Positions 52,359-61,302 are shown, numbered from the stretch's first letter. The stretch is 64,000 bases of DNA from Brachybacterium sacelli (GCF_017876545.1 NZ_JAGIOD010000001.1:1364001-1428000), one strand, 5' to 3'. The notes: generated by a model from the letters alone, not told the origin. A program made the numbers and translations.

Positions 52359-54190
52359 GCCGTCTGCTCTCGACCTGGCGGACCCTGCCGCTGACCAGTC
52401 GCCTCGGTCTGGCCGTCGTGGTGGTGCTGTGCGCGGTCGCGATCCTGGCGCCCTGGCTCGCCCCCTACGACCCGAGCGAGCGCGTGGCCCGACCTTTCGC
52501 CCACCCCTCCCTCGACCACCCGCTCGGCGCCGACGACGCCGGCCACGACCTGCTCAGCGTGCTGATCCTCGGGGCGCGACCCTCGCTGCTGGTCGGTGGG
52601 ATCGCCGCCGTGGTGGCCACGGCGGTGGGGTCCACCGTCGGTCTCACCGCCGGATATCTGCGCGGGGTGGTCGACACCGTGCTGATGCGGGTGGTGGATG
52701 TGGTGCTCTCGCTGCCGGTGGTGCCGCTGACGCTCGTGATCGGGGTGCTGGCCGGTCCGGGCCTGCCCACGCAGATCGTCGTCATCTCCCTCGCGCTGTG
52801 GGCGCCGATGGCCCGCGAGCTGCGCGCCCAGGTGCTCAGCGTGCGGGAACGCGACCACATCCTCGCCCTGCGCGCGGTGGGTGCCCGGCATGGCTACGTG
52901 CTGATCCGTCATGTGGTGCCGACGGTGGCGGTGCTGGTGGTGCCGCAGCTGGTGCTCGCGGTCAAGAGCGCCGTGCTGCTCGAGGCCACCCTCGCCTTCC
53001 TCGGGCTGGGGGACGTCTCCTCGATGAGCTGGGGGATGATGCTCAGCGTCGCGAACTCCCGCAACGCCTTCCTGACCGACGCGTGGCTGTGGTGGGTGGT
53101 TCCCCCGGGCGCGATGATCGCTCTGACCGTGCTCGCGGTCGCCCTCGCGAGCGGGGCGGTCGAACGCGTCGCGGCGGGCTCCGGAGCTGCCCGCCGTGAG
53201 CGTCGTACCTCCGGACCGCGCGGGAGGGCGAGGCTCGATGCGAGCGGTCGTGCTGCCCCCTCGGGGACCGGCGAGTTCACCGCGGAGATCCCGCCCGAGG
53301 GTGCTGTCACCAGGAGTGCCTCGCCCATCGAGAGTGTGCGGTCCACCGAGAGGGGCCCGTCCACAGAGCTCCACGCCGGCGCCTCGGCCCCGGCGCTGCT
53401 GCACCTCGAGGGGCTCACCCTCCGCTATGGCGACGGGGACGAGGTGGGCGGAGGATGCCGCGAGGTCGGGCTCGAGCTTCTTCGCGGCGAGGTGCTCGGC
53501 CTGGTGGGTGGATCCGGCTCCGGCAAGTCGACGGTCGCGTCGGCCGTGGTCGGCCTGATGCCCGCGGCGGCTCGGCTCCAGGGTGGTCGCATCCTGTTCG
53601 ACGGGATCGACCTGCTCGAGCTGGGGCCGCGGGAGCGTCGCCACCTGCTCGGGTCCCGCATCGGCCTGGTCCCCCAGGAAGCGCAGTCCGCGCTGAATCC
53701 CGTCCACCGCGTCGGCGAGCAGATCGTCGAGGCGCTCCTGGTGCACGAAAGGCTGCCGCACGAGTCGGCCCGGGAGCGGGCCCGCGAACTGCTGGGCCTG
53801 GTGGGGCTGCCTGCCGAGCGGTTCCGCGCGTATCCCCATCAGCTCTCCGGCGGGCAGCGGCAGCGGGTGGTGCTCGCCATCGCACTGGCCTGCGGACCGG
53901 ACCTGGTGGTGGCCGACGAGCCCACCAGCGGTCTCGACGTGCTGGTGCAGCAGGAGATCCTCGAGCTGCTGCGGGACCTGCGCGACCGGTTGGGCCTGAC
54001 GATGCTCCTGGTCACCCATGATCTGCCGGTCGTGATGCAGGTCGCGGACCGTCTCGCCGTGATGCACGACGGGCAGGTGGTCGAGCAGGGTGCGACGTCG
54101 GCCGTGCTCGCGGCGCCCCAGCATCCGTGCACGCGTCGCCTGCTGGACTCCCTGCCGGAACTGCCCGACCTCGAAGGAGCCTCCCGGTGA
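52355..54190 (+). CDS. fused ABC permease-ATPase (DppC-DppD type)
   Basis: 611 residues joining two subunits that are normally separate. Residues 1-270 are a DppC-type permease (RLGLAVVVVLCAVAILAPWLAPYDPSERV, EAA loop RERDHILALRAVGARHGYVLIRHVVPTVA). A 75-residue Ser/Arg/Glu-rich linker follows. From about 345 comes an ATPase with Walker A GGSGSGKST, signature QLSGGQRQRV and Walker B DLVVADEPTSGLD. All catalytic motifs are intact. No stop or frameshift lies between the halves. The order within the operon matches unfused dpp operons, so this is a true fusion. Confidence 0.9.
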   Translation: MSRLLSTWRTLPLTSRLGLAVVVVLCAVAILAPWLAPYDPSERVARPFAHPSLDHPLGADDAGHDLLSVLILGARPSLLVGGIAAVVATAVGSTVGLTAGYLRGVVDTVLMRVVDVVLSLPVVPLTLVIGVLAGPGLPTQIVVISLALWAPMARELRAQVLSVRERDHILALRAVGARHGYVLIRHVVPTVAVLVVPQLVLAVKSAVLLEATLAFLGLGDVSSMSWGMMLSVANSRNAFLTDAWLWWVVPPGAMIALTVLAVALASGAVERVAAGSGAARRERRTSGPRGRARLDASGRAAPSGTGEFTAEIPPEGAVTRSASPIESVRSTERGPSTELHAGASAPALLHLEGLTLRYGDGDEVGGGCREVGLELLRGEVLGLVGGSGSGKSTVASAVVGLMPAAARLQGGRILFDGIDLLELGPRERRHLLGSRIGLVPQEAQSALNPVHRVGEQIVEALLVHERLPHESARERARELLGLVGLPAERFRAYPHQLSGGQRQRVVLAIALACGPDLVVADEPTSGLDVLVQQEILELLRDLRDRLGLTMLLVTHDLPVVMQVADRLAVMHDGQVVEQGATSAVLAAPQHPCTRRLLDSLPELPDLEGASR

Positions 54191-55005
54191 CCCAGACGCG
54201 TCCGCCCGTGCTGCGGGTGGAGGGCCTGACCGTGCAGTACGACGGCACCGTCAGCGTGCGCGACGTCGATCTCGCCCTGCACAGGGGGCAGACCGTCGCT
54301 CTGGTGGGCGGCTCCGGGGCTGGGAAATCGACCGTTGCCAAGGCCGTCGCCGGGCTCGTGACCCCGGCCGCCGGGAGGATCCGCCTCGAACTCCCCCCGG
54401 GCGGCACGGCGGCCGGCTCCGTGGACCTGCTCACCGCTCCCGCCGGCGCGCGCCGCGCCGCGCGACGCGATCTGCACCTGGTGATGCAGGACCCCTACGC
54501 CTCCCTGCCGCCGCACTGCCGGATCCTCGACATCGTCGCCGAGCCCCTGGTCATCCACCGGGTCGGGACACCGACGGAGCGTCGGGCCACAGCCCGCGAC
54601 ATGCTCGTCGCCGTCGGCCTGGACCCCGAGCGGTACGCGCGGCGGTTCCCGCACGAGCTCTCCGGCGGGGAGCGCCAGCGGGTCGCCTTCTCCCGGGCGC
54701 TCGTGACCCGCCCCGCGGTGATCCTCGCCGACGAACCCACCGGGATGCTCGACGCCTCGCTGCGGGCGGAGATCACCGAGCTCATGACCGGCCTGGCCCG
54801 CGAGCACGGCACCGCGATCCTGCACATCACCCATGACCTCGCCCTGGCGGCCCGCTCCTGCGACCGGGTGATCGTGATGGACGGCGGAGAGGTGATCGAG
54901 CAGGGCGCGACGGGGGATCTGCTGCGTCATCCTCGCCGCACGACCACCCGTCGCCTGCTGGCTGCGGCGCACCGCGGGGTCCGCGGCACGGTGCGCGTCG
55001 GCTGA
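54187..55005 (+). CDS. ABC importer ATPase (DppF-type)
   Basis: 272 residues from the GTG at 54187, which overlaps the fused gene's stop (GTGA). Walker A GGSGAGKST, signature ELSGGERQRV, Walker B VILADEPTGMLD, H-loop HITHDLALAARSCD. Lacks the long C-terminal oligopeptide extension of some DppF proteins. Forms the ATPase pair with the fused partner. Confidence 0.93.
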   Translation: MTQTRPPVLRVEGLTVQYDGTVSVRDVDLALHRGQTVALVGGSGAGKSTVAKAVAGLVTPAAGRIRLELPPGGTAAGSVDLLTAPAGARRAARRDLHLVMQDPYASLPPHCRILDIVAEPLVIHRVGTPTERRATARDMLVAVGLDPERYARRFPHELSGGERQRVAFSRALVTRPAVILADEPTGMLDASLRAEITELMTGLAREHGTAILHITHDLALAARSCDRVIVMDGGEVIEQGATGDLLRHPRRTTTRRLLAAAHRGVRGTVRVG

Positions 55006-55099
55006 CCCGGGACTGTCGGCTGACCGGGGACCGTCGGTCCGCTGACACCCCTCGACCTCAGGTCGCCGTGCGAGCGGCGTCTGCCCGCTCACGATCTGA

Positions 55100-55112
55100 T
55101 TGCCTCAGGCAA
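55100..55112. promoter_or_regulatory. MarR operator palindrome
   Basis: TTGCCTCAGGCAA, perfect arms TTGCC/GGCAA, 24 bases before the MarR ATG and just upstream of its -10. Confidence 0.65.
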
Positions 55113-55123
55113 CCAATTGGGTC

Positions 55124-55129
55124 TAGGGT
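55124..55129 (+). promoter_or_regulatory. -10 box, leaderless start of MarR gene
   Basis: TAGGGT, 7 bases before the ATG at 55137. Confidence 0.5.
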
Positions 55130-55136
55130 CTGGGTC

Positions 55137-55607
55137 ATGGACCGCGAGACGCTCGACCTGCATCGCAGCACACTGCGTGCTCTCACCGGCCTCATGTCGC
55201 AGTGGAGCTCACTGGATTTCCAGCGTCGGATCACCGCGCAGTGCGGTCTCACCCTCGATCCGGTCGCGGTGCGCGCGCTGTACGGCCTCGGCATCGCCGG
55301 CGGTTCGGCCCGACCCCGCGATCTGGCCGACGAACTCCACCTCACGCGGCCGTCCACCTCGAAGCTCATCGCGCGCCTGGCTGCCGCGGGCCTCGTCGAG
55401 CGCACCTCCGACGCCGAGGACGGCCGGGGGGCGCACATCGTGCTGTCCGCCGATGGCCACCGCACCTATGAACAGCTCGTCGACGCCGGGATCGGCCTCC
55501 TCGCCGAAGCCACCGGCGGCTGGGACGAGGCCGAGGTGCGCGCCCTGTCCGAACTGCTGACCCGCTTCACGGAGGGGCTGCAGTCCGGCCCCCGCACCAC
55601 CACCTGA
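55137..55607 (+). CDS. MarR-family regulator
   Basis: 156 residues. Winged helix GSARPRDLADELHLTRPSTSKLIARLAAAGLVERTSDAEDGRGAHIVLSADGHRTYEQL, typical of MarR. Leaderless start; in-frame ATG at 55068 lies upstream of the operator and promoter. Co-transcribed with the SDR 22 bases on. The palindrome upstream suggests autorepression released by a small ligand, probably the dehydrogenase's substrate. Confidence 0.92.
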   Translation: MDRETLDLHRSTLRALTGLMSQWSSLDFQRRITAQCGLTLDPVAVRALYGLGIAGGSARPRDLADELHLTRPSTSKLIARLAAAGLVERTSDAEDGRGAHIVLSADGHRTYEQLVDAGIGLLAEATGGWDEAEVRALSELLTRFTEGLQSGPRTTT

Positions 55608-55628
55608 GAACCATCGAAAGGACACCTC

Positions 55629-56468
55629 ATGTCACGCACCTACGTCATCACCGGCGCCGCCTCCGGCATCGGCCGTACCGCTGCCGAGATCCTCACCGCC
55701 CGCGGTGAGCGGGTGATCGGCGTCGACCTCCAGGGTGTCGACGTCTCCGGCGACCTCTCCACCCCGGAGGGTCGCCTCGCCGCTGCGGAGGAGGCCGCCG
55801 GTCTCGCCGGTGGCACCGTCGACGCGGTGATCGCCTGCGCCGGGCTGTCGATCCCGAAGCCGATCACCGCCTCGGTGAACTTCTTCGGCATGACCGAGTT
55901 CCTCGAGGCCATCCGCCCGGCACTCACCCGCTCGGAGGCACCGCGCGTCGCTCTGGTGTCCTCGATGGCCTCGATGCAGCCCGTGGTCCCCTCCCTCGTG
56001 GACGCCCTGCTCGCGGACGACGAGGCGGCCGTCGACGAGATCGCGACCCGCATGGCGGAGGACCCGCGCACCGCGAACGTCATCTACCCCTCGTCCAAGC
56101 GGGCGATCTCCCGCTGGGTGCGGCGTGAGGCGCCCACCGAGCGCTGGGCCGGGGCGGGAATCCCGCTGAACGCCGTCGCGCCCGGCACCGTCGTCACCCC
56201 CATGACGAAGGAGCTGCTGGCCAGCGACGAGGGTCGGGCGCTGACCGATGCCTACGTGCCGATGCCGCTGAACTCGCACCAGGGCCCGGAATCCATCGCG
56301 CACCTGCTGATCTGGCTCACCTCGATCGAGAACAGCCACTGCGCGGGCCAGACCATCTACTGCGACGGCGGGGCCGACGCGGTGCTGCGCGGCGAGGACG
56401 TGTGGTCCTGGAACGACGCGACGATGCGCGAGACCTTCGCCGAGATCACCGCGGGCCTGCAGGACTGA
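55629..56468 (+). CDS. short-chain dehydrogenase/reductase
   Basis: 279 residues. Cofactor loop TGAASGIG near residue 8, catalytic Ser in VSSMAS, and YPSSK as the Tyr-Lys pair. The long insertion between them (VPSLVDALLADDEAAVDEIATRMAEDPRTANV) is typical of the hydroxysteroid-dehydrogenase-like subgroup. Reaction is NAD(P)-linked oxidation or reduction of an alcohol or ketone. Second gene after MarR, with GAAAGGA before the ATG. Confidence 0.92.
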   Translation: MSRTYVITGAASGIGRTAAEILTARGERVIGVDLQGVDVSGDLSTPEGRLAAAEEAAGLAGGTVDAVIACAGLSIPKPITASVNFFGMTEFLEAIRPALTRSEAPRVALVSSMASMQPVVPSLVDALLADDEAAVDEIATRMAEDPRTANVIYPSSKRAISRWVRREAPTERWAGAGIPLNAVAPGTVVTPMTKELLASDEGRALTDAYVPMPLNSHQGPESIAHLLIWLTSIENSHCAGQTIYCDGGADAVLRGEDVWSWNDATMRETFAEITAGLQD

Positions 56469-56593
56469 GCGCGACACCCGCCGGGTGCCCGACGTCGCCT
56501 CGATGCCCCGGGCGGATCGGGCGGCCGGGGGCGGGAGACGAGACTCGGAGCTCCCCGTCGCGTCCTCCCGGCGCTTCTGGGAAGCTGTGCCGC

Positions 56594-57163
56594 ATGAACG
56601 CCGAGCCGCTCCCGCCGCCGCTGGTCCTCGCCGATCTCGCCGGCTGGCGCGACTGGCTGGATCAGCATGAGGACAGCTCCGAGGGGGTGTGGCTGCTCCT
56701 GGCCAAGAAGGACACGACGTCCCCGACCACCCTCACCTACCAGGGCGCGCTCGAAGAAGCGTTGTGCAGCGGCTGGATCGACGGCCAGCGCAGGTCCTTC
56801 GACGAGCACAGCTTCCGGCAGCGCTTCACCCCGCGCCGCCGGCGTTCGATCTGGTCGAAGCGCAACGTCGAGATCGTCGGCCGACTCGTCGAGGACGGCC
56901 GGATGCGGGAGCGCGGTGAGCGCGAGATCGAGGTGGCGAAAGCCGATGGTCGCTGGGACCGTGCCTACGCGGGACCTGCCACCGCAGAGGTGCCCACCGA
57001 GCTCTCGGAGGCACTCGCGGCATCACCCTCCGCACGGACGGCCTTCGCACGGCTCACCCGCACCGATCGGTACTCCGCGCTGCATCCGATCCTCGCGGCA
57101 CCCAGTGCTGAGGTGGCGGCGCGCAGGATCGCGGCGCTGGTGGCGCGGCTCGAGCAGGACTGA
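56594..57163 (+). CDS. YdeI/OmpD-associated family protein
   Basis: 189 residues. WRDWLDQHEDSSEGVWLLLAKKD, YQGALEEALCSGWIDGQRRSFDEHSFRQRFTPRRRRSIWSKRN is the family block, and the C-terminal helical region matches OmdA-type proteins. The family is often linked to bacteriocin or antimicrobial resistance, but its activity is not known. Start at 56594; no strong ribosome site. Single gene. Confidence 0.87.
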   Translation: MNAEPLPPPLVLADLAGWRDWLDQHEDSSEGVWLLLAKKDTTSPTTLTYQGALEEALCSGWIDGQRRSFDEHSFRQRFTPRRRRSIWSKRNVEIVGRLVEDGRMRERGEREIEVAKADGRWDRAYAGPATAEVPTELSEALAASPSARTAFARLTRTDRYSALHPILAAPSAEVAARRIAALVARLEQD

Positions 57164-57179
57164 TCGCGCGGGGGAGCTG

Positions 57180-57536
57180 TCAGACCCCGGCATCCTCCCG
57201 TGAGGCCCGCACCAGCCGTTCGACCAGGTCGTCGGGGATCGGCTTGCGCGGTGAGAACGTGATTCCCGTCTTGGTCGCCTTCAGTCCGGCGGCCGCGATG
57301 TCCTCGGCAAGGTCGGAGATGGCGCCGGGGAGAAGATACAGCCCGCACTGTTTGCTGAACGCTGCATAGCTCGCGACGACGGTGCCCCCGATGTCGAACC
57401 CCGGCATGTTGTAGGCGACGATCTCGTCCGCATCCGGCAGGACGCGGCTCAGAATCGTGCGCAATCTCTGCAACGAGGGTTGGAAGGGCTCCGGCGCCGC
57501 AGCGATGTAGGCGTCGTGGTCGGTGATCGCAGCCAT
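57180..57536 (-). CDS. DUF1801 family protein (YdhG-like)
   Basis: 118 residues. AAPEPFQPSLQRLRTILSRVLPDADEIVAYNMPGF is the DUF1801 core, followed by YAAFSKQCGLYLLPG and GITFSPRKPIPDDLVERLVRASRED. The fold is seen in proteins once proposed as iron chaperones (frataxin-like); function unproven. Starts at 57536; the longer open frame runs into a palindromic repeat. Convergent with the YdeI-like gene, 16 bases apart. Confidence 0.87.
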   Translation of the reverse strand: MAAITDHDAYIAAAPEPFQPSLQRLRTILSRVLPDADEIVAYNMPGFDIGGTVVASYAAFSKQCGLYLLPGAISDLAEDIAAAGLKATKTGITFSPRKPIPDDLVERLVRASREDAGV

Positions 57537-57689
57537 GGAGGTCTCTCGCTTCCGATTCCTCGTCACGCTCTTCGCGCGCTCCTGCTCCAGGGTACTGCCG
57601 ATGGTCCGACAGGCTCTCGCTGCGCCGGCGATCAGGAGGCCCCTTCCGGTCGCCCAGATCCTGCTCACCCGATCGCGAGGGGCGGTGGC

Positions 57690-57763
57690 GGTCGGGTACT
57701 GGCGGATGAGCATGTGCAGTGGCATATATGCCAGAGCGCATGCTCTGCGACCAGTACTCGACC
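57690..57763. repeat. palindromic repeat element, third copy
   Basis: Nested inverted repeat: outer arms 57690-57702 and 57751-57763 (12 of 13 paired), middle arms GAGCATG (57708-57714) and CATGCTC (57739-57745), core TGGCATATATGCCA (57720-57733). Shares the core and the GGGTACTGGCG arm with the copies near 46.3-46.5 kb. Confidence 0.85.
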
Positions 57764-57840
57764 GTCGACGGGGCAGGGGGTGCGGGGTGCAGCGCGAAAA
57801 CTGCGGCGTCGGGGTGGGGGCGCGGGGAGCAGCGCGACAA

Positions 57841-57875
57841 CGGGCCCCCGCCACGGTCAGGTGGTCAGGGGCCCG
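57841..57875. terminator. hairpin after RidA operon
   Basis: CGGGCCCC (57841-57848) pairs with GGGGCCCG (57868-57875), with an inner CCAC/GTGG stem. Lies 25 bases past the end of the RidA gene, which is read on the minus strand. Confidence 0.5.
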
Positions 57876-57899
57876 CAGGTCACAGCGGTGTCGGGCCGC

Positions 57900-58280
57900 T
57901 CAGGCGCCGATCCGTGCCACCAGGTCGATCTCCACCTTGATGTTCGCCAGCTGGGAGCCGACGGTGGTCCGCACCGGGAACGGCTCGGAGAAGAACTCGC
58001 GGTAGGCGGCGTTGAACTCCTGGAAGTCGGCGAGGTCGGCGAGGTGCACCGTCGTCTTCAGGGCGTCGTCGAGGCTCGCCCCGCGCTCGGCGAGCACGGC
58101 CTGGATGTTGCGCAGCACCTGGCGGGTCTGCTCCGCGACGGAGTCCGAGACCTCCCCGGTGGCCGGATCCTGGGGGCCGAAACCAGCGGTGAACAGCAGG
58201 TCGCCGCTGACGATCGCCTGGCTGTAGGGTCCCGCGGGCTGCGGGGCGTCGGTGGTGTGGAGTGCTTCCTTGGGGCTCAT
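57900..58280 (-). CDS. RidA family protein (enamine/imine deaminase)
   Basis: 126 residues. PYSQAIVSGDLLFTAGFGPQDPATGEV, RNIQAVLAERGASLDDALKTTVHLADLADFQEFNAAYREFF and the catalytic Arg in PVRTTVG are all present. RidA proteins hydrolyse reactive enamines released by PLP enzymes and amino-acid oxidases, consistent with a D-amino acid catabolic locus. Overlaps the stop of the D-aminoacylase gene (ATGA). Confidence 0.93.
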   Translation of the reverse strand: MSPKEALHTTDAPQPAGPYSQAIVSGDLLFTAGFGPQDPATGEVSDSVAEQTRQVLRNIQAVLAERGASLDDALKTTVHLADLADFQEFNAAYREFFSEPFPVRTTVGSQLANIKVEIDLVARIGA

Positions 58281-59956
58281 CGTTCTCCCTGATGTGGTGA
58301 GCGGGTATCGGTCGGTGCAGAGCCGGAGCCCTGCGGCATCCCGGGCGAGGCGCGGAGCCCGCCGCCGGGACGGTCACCGGTGAGTCGGCCACCGGTGAGA
58401 ACGGGGCGACCCGCGACCAGCACGTCGTCGATGCCGACGGCGAGGGCGGTGGGGTCGTCATAGGTCGCGACGTCGCGCACGGAGCTCTCCTCGACCAGCG
58501 CCAGGTCGGCGATGCATCCTGACTGCACTCGTCCGCGTCCTCCGAGGTGGAAAACCTCGGCGGCCGCGGTCGACAGGTGCCGGGCCGCCTCGGCCCAGGT
58601 GAGGAAGCCGCGCTCGCGGACGTAGGTCGCGAGATAGGAGGCGAAGGTGCCTCGGGCGCGCGGATGGGGATGGGCGCCGACGAAGATCCCGTCGGACCCG
58701 CCCAGCTGCCGGGGATGGGCGATCAGCCGCCCGAGGTCGGAGACCGGTCGCTGGTCCCGCACCGCCATCACCACGTTGACCTCCAGTCGCGAGGCGGCCA
58801 GCAGGTCGAGCGCGGCGTCGACGGCGTCCGTCCCGCGACGCGCGGCGACCTGCGCCAGGGTCAGGCCGTGGGCCCAGGAGAACTCCTCGGCGATGGTGTG
58901 GGCGATCGTGATCAGCTCGGGCCACTCGGGACCCAGGCTCGGGTACTCGTCCACGCGGGGGAACCAGTCCTGCCGCAGCTGCGCGCGCCGTTCCGGATCC
59001 CGCAGCTGGTCCGCCGCCTGCGCGGGGTCCATGGCGTTCAGAGCCGGCGGCAGCAGCGTCATCCCGAGGATCGAGCAGCCGCGCGTGTACGGGTAGGCGT
59101 CGAAGCTCGCCTCCACCCCACGCTGCTCGAGCCGGCTCATGAGCCGGGCGGCCTCGTCGGCCCGGGTGTGGAAGTGCGAGATGTGCACGGGCACGCCCGC
59201 CGCGAGGCCGATGCGGGCCGCCTCCTCGATGCCGACCTGCGAGTTGTCCTCGTACCCGCCACGCATGTGCGTGACATAGGGGAGCCCGGCGGCGGCCAGC
59301 GGACGGCACAGCTCGGCGATCTCGTCGTCGGCCGCGTAGATCCCCGGCGTGTAGTCGAGCCCGGTGGAGAGCCCGACCGCCCCGTCGGCCACCCCGCGGG
59401 CGACCAGAGCCGCCATCCGCGCACGCTCCTCGACGGTGGCCGGCCGCTCCTGCCCGCCGAGGACCTGGTGGCGCACGGTGCCCGCAGGCACCAGGTAGGC
59501 GACGTTCAGGGGCACCGCGGCGTCGTACGTGGCCAGCAGCTCCGCGACCCCGGGCCCGCGGTAGGTGGGATGCGCGCCGTTGATCGCTGCGAAGTACTCA
59601 CCGGCCCAGGTTCCGTCGCCAGGCGCATAGGAGACCCCGTCCTGACCGCCGATGACCGTGGTGATCCCCTGCCGCAGCAGGGCGAGCTGCACGTCCTCGT
59701 CGAAGACGGCGCCCTCGGCGTGGGAGTGGGCATCGATGAAGCCCGGCATCACCAGGCGCCCGTCGGCCTCGAGGATCTCTGCGCCCGCGGCATCGGCGGC
59801 AGGGATCTCGCCGACGGCGGCGATGCGCTCGCCGACCACGAGCACGTCGGCCTCGCGCACGGTCCCGCCCTCGACGACGCGGCCGCCCCGGATCAGCAGT
59901 GGCACAGCAGCTCCCTCCGGCTCGCGCCCTGGTTCCCCCGCTCGGTTCCTGCTCAT
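58277..59956 (-). CDS. N-acyl-D-amino-acid deacylase (D-aminoacylase)
   Basis: 559-residue amidohydrolase. Metal ligands HSH in GFIDAHSHAEGAVFDED, later YVTHMRGGYEDN and HISHFHTRADEAAR, and a C-terminal region GIDDVLVAGRPVLTGGRLTGDRPG that returns to the beta-sandwich. This order matches D-aminoacylases and related dihydroorotase-like enzymes. It would release free D-amino acid and a carboxylate. Middle gene of transporter, deacylase, RidA, overlapping both neighbours. Confidence 0.9.
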   Translation of the reverse strand: MSRNRAGEPGREPEGAAVPLLIRGGRVVEGGTVREADVLVVGERIAAVGEIPAADAAGAEILEADGRLVMPGFIDAHSHAEGAVFDEDVQLALLRQGITTVIGGQDGVSYAPGDGTWAGEYFAAINGAHPTYRGPGVAELLATYDAAVPLNVAYLVPAGTVRHQVLGGQERPATVEERARMAALVARGVADGAVGLSTGLDYTPGIYAADDEIAELCRPLAAAGLPYVTHMRGGYEDNSQVGIEEAARIGLAAGVPVHISHFHTRADEAARLMSRLEQRGVEASFDAYPYTRGCSILGMTLLPPALNAMDPAQAADQLRDPERRAQLRQDWFPRVDEYPSLGPEWPELITIAHTIAEEFSWAHGLTLAQVAARRGTDAVDAALDLLAASRLEVNVVMAVRDQRPVSDLGRLIAHPRQLGGSDGIFVGAHPHPRARGTFASYLATYVRERGFLTWAEAARHLSTAAAEVFHLGGRGRVQSGCIADLALVEESSVRDVATYDDPTALAVGIDDVLVAGRPVLTGGRLTGDRPGGGLRASPGMPQGSGSAPTDTRSPHQGER

Positions 59957-61302
59957 GCTCCCGATCCTCGCAGAGCGTGCAGGCGCCCGGGGTCGGCGGT
60001 ATCGGGCCGCACGGTGGCGGTGGCGGTGGCGACCGCGCCGACGGTGCTGATCACCACGACGTAGAGGACCACCGGCCAGATCGAGCCTCCGGCCCAGCCC
60101 ACCAGCGCCGTCGCGATCAGCGGGGCGAGGCCGCCGCCGAAGGTGTTCGACAGCTGGTACCCGATGTTGACGCCGGTGGTGCGCTGCTCGACGTCGAACA
60201 TCTCGGTGAGCATGGTCTGCAGGGTGCCCTGCATCGCGATGCCCGGGATCACGAAGCCCACGATCATGCCCAGCCAGATCAGCGCCGGCTCATGCGTGCC
60301 GTACAGGGCGAAGGCGGGCCACACCAGCAGCGCGAAGCCGACGCAACCGGCGATGTAGACCCGCTGACGACCGATCCGGTCCGAGAGGGCGCCGTAGGCG
60401 GGGGCCATGACGATCTGCAGCGCGCCGACGATCATGGTGCCGATGAAGCCGACCTGCGCGGGGATGCCGTCGGAGACCATGAAGGCGAGGCCGAAGGTGA
60501 GCACCACGTAACCGGCGATCGACTGCGGCAGGCCGATCAGGATTCCGAGCACGGCGTTCTTGGGGTGGCGCAGCACCTCGCGAAGCGGCGAGGGGGCGGC
60601 GACCTTCTTCTCGGCGACGTCGCGGCTGTGCTGGGTGAATTCCTCGGACTCCTCGAGGTGGCGGCGCAGGATGACCGCGATGATCGCCAGGACCAGCGCG
60701 AACAGGAAGGGGATGCGCCATCCCCAGGTCATGAAGAACGACTCCGGGCCGGCGCCGAGGCCCGCCATCATGCCCGCGGAGGCGACGTTGGCGATGCCGG
60801 CGCCGCTGATGAGGAACGCGCCGTACAGTCCGCGACGGCCGACGGGGGCGTGCTCGACGACCATGGTCGCCGCCCCGCCCATCTCGCCGCCGACGAACAA
60901 CCCCTGGAACATGCGAGCGATGACCAGCAGGATCGGGGCGGCGAGTCCGATCGAGGCATCCGAGGGGATCAGACCGATCGCGGCGGTGGTCAGCCCCATG
61001 CCGACTACGGTGATCATGAGGGTGAGCTTGCGGCCGAAGCGGTCGCCGATGTAGCCGAACACGAGCCCGCCGACAGGGCGGAGCAGGAACCCGACGGCGA
61101 AGGTCGCGAAGCTGGAGAGCTGCGCGACGAAGGCCGAGTCGGAGGAGAAGAACACGGCGGGGAAGACCGCGGCCGACGCCAGGCCGTACAGGTAATAGTC
61201 GAAATACTCCATCAGCGTGCCGATGGAACCGCCGGCGATGGTGCGCCGTTGCGTGGGGGTGAGTCGCGCGGACGGGGCCGCGGACTGGGCGGTCGGCTGC
61301 AT
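59953..61302 (-). CDS. MFS transporter, metabolite:H+ symporter (MHS) family
   Basis: 449 residues, 12 membrane helices. GGSIGTLMEYFDYYLYGLASAAVFPAVFF opens the protein as in MHS carriers (ShiA, KgtP, ProP), with RPVGGLVFGYIGDRFGRK and MFQGLFVGGEMGGAA. Start at 61302 with GAGGAGG before it. Likely imports the acylated D-amino acid. First gene of the operon; diverges from the DauR-like regulator. Confidence 0.92.
   Translation of the reverse strand: MQPTAQSAAPSARLTPTQRRTIAGGSIGTLMEYFDYYLYGLASAAVFPAVFFSSDSAFVAQLSSFATFAVGFLLRPVGGLVFGYIGDRFGRKLTLMITVVGMGLTTAAIGLIPSDASIGLAAPILLVIARMFQGLFVGGEMGGAATMVVEHAPVGRRGLYGAFLISGAGIANVASAGMMAGLGAGPESFFMTWGWRIPFLFALVLAIIAVILRRHLEESEEFTQHSRDVAEKKVAAPSPLREVLRHPKNAVLGILIGLPQSIAGYVVLTFGLAFMVSDGIPAQVGFIGTMIVGALQIVMAPAYGALSDRIGRQRVYIAGCVGFALLVWPAFALYGTHEPALIWLGMIVGFVIPGIAMQGTLQTMLTEMFDVEQRTTGVNIGYQLSNTFGGGLAPLIATALVGWAGGSIWPVVLYVVVISTVGAVATATATVRPDTADPGRLHALRGSGA

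Larger units (their letters stand above)
57537..57899. other. intergenic stretch with palindromic element and terminator
   Basis: 363 bases holding the third copy of the palindrome family (57690-57763) and a hairpin at 57841-57875. No gene recognised. Confidence 0.5.

Noticed and set aside
55028..55040. GGACCGTCGGTCC as terminator of the iron-controlled importer
   Set aside because: Only a 5-bp stem with a 3-base loop; too weak to call.
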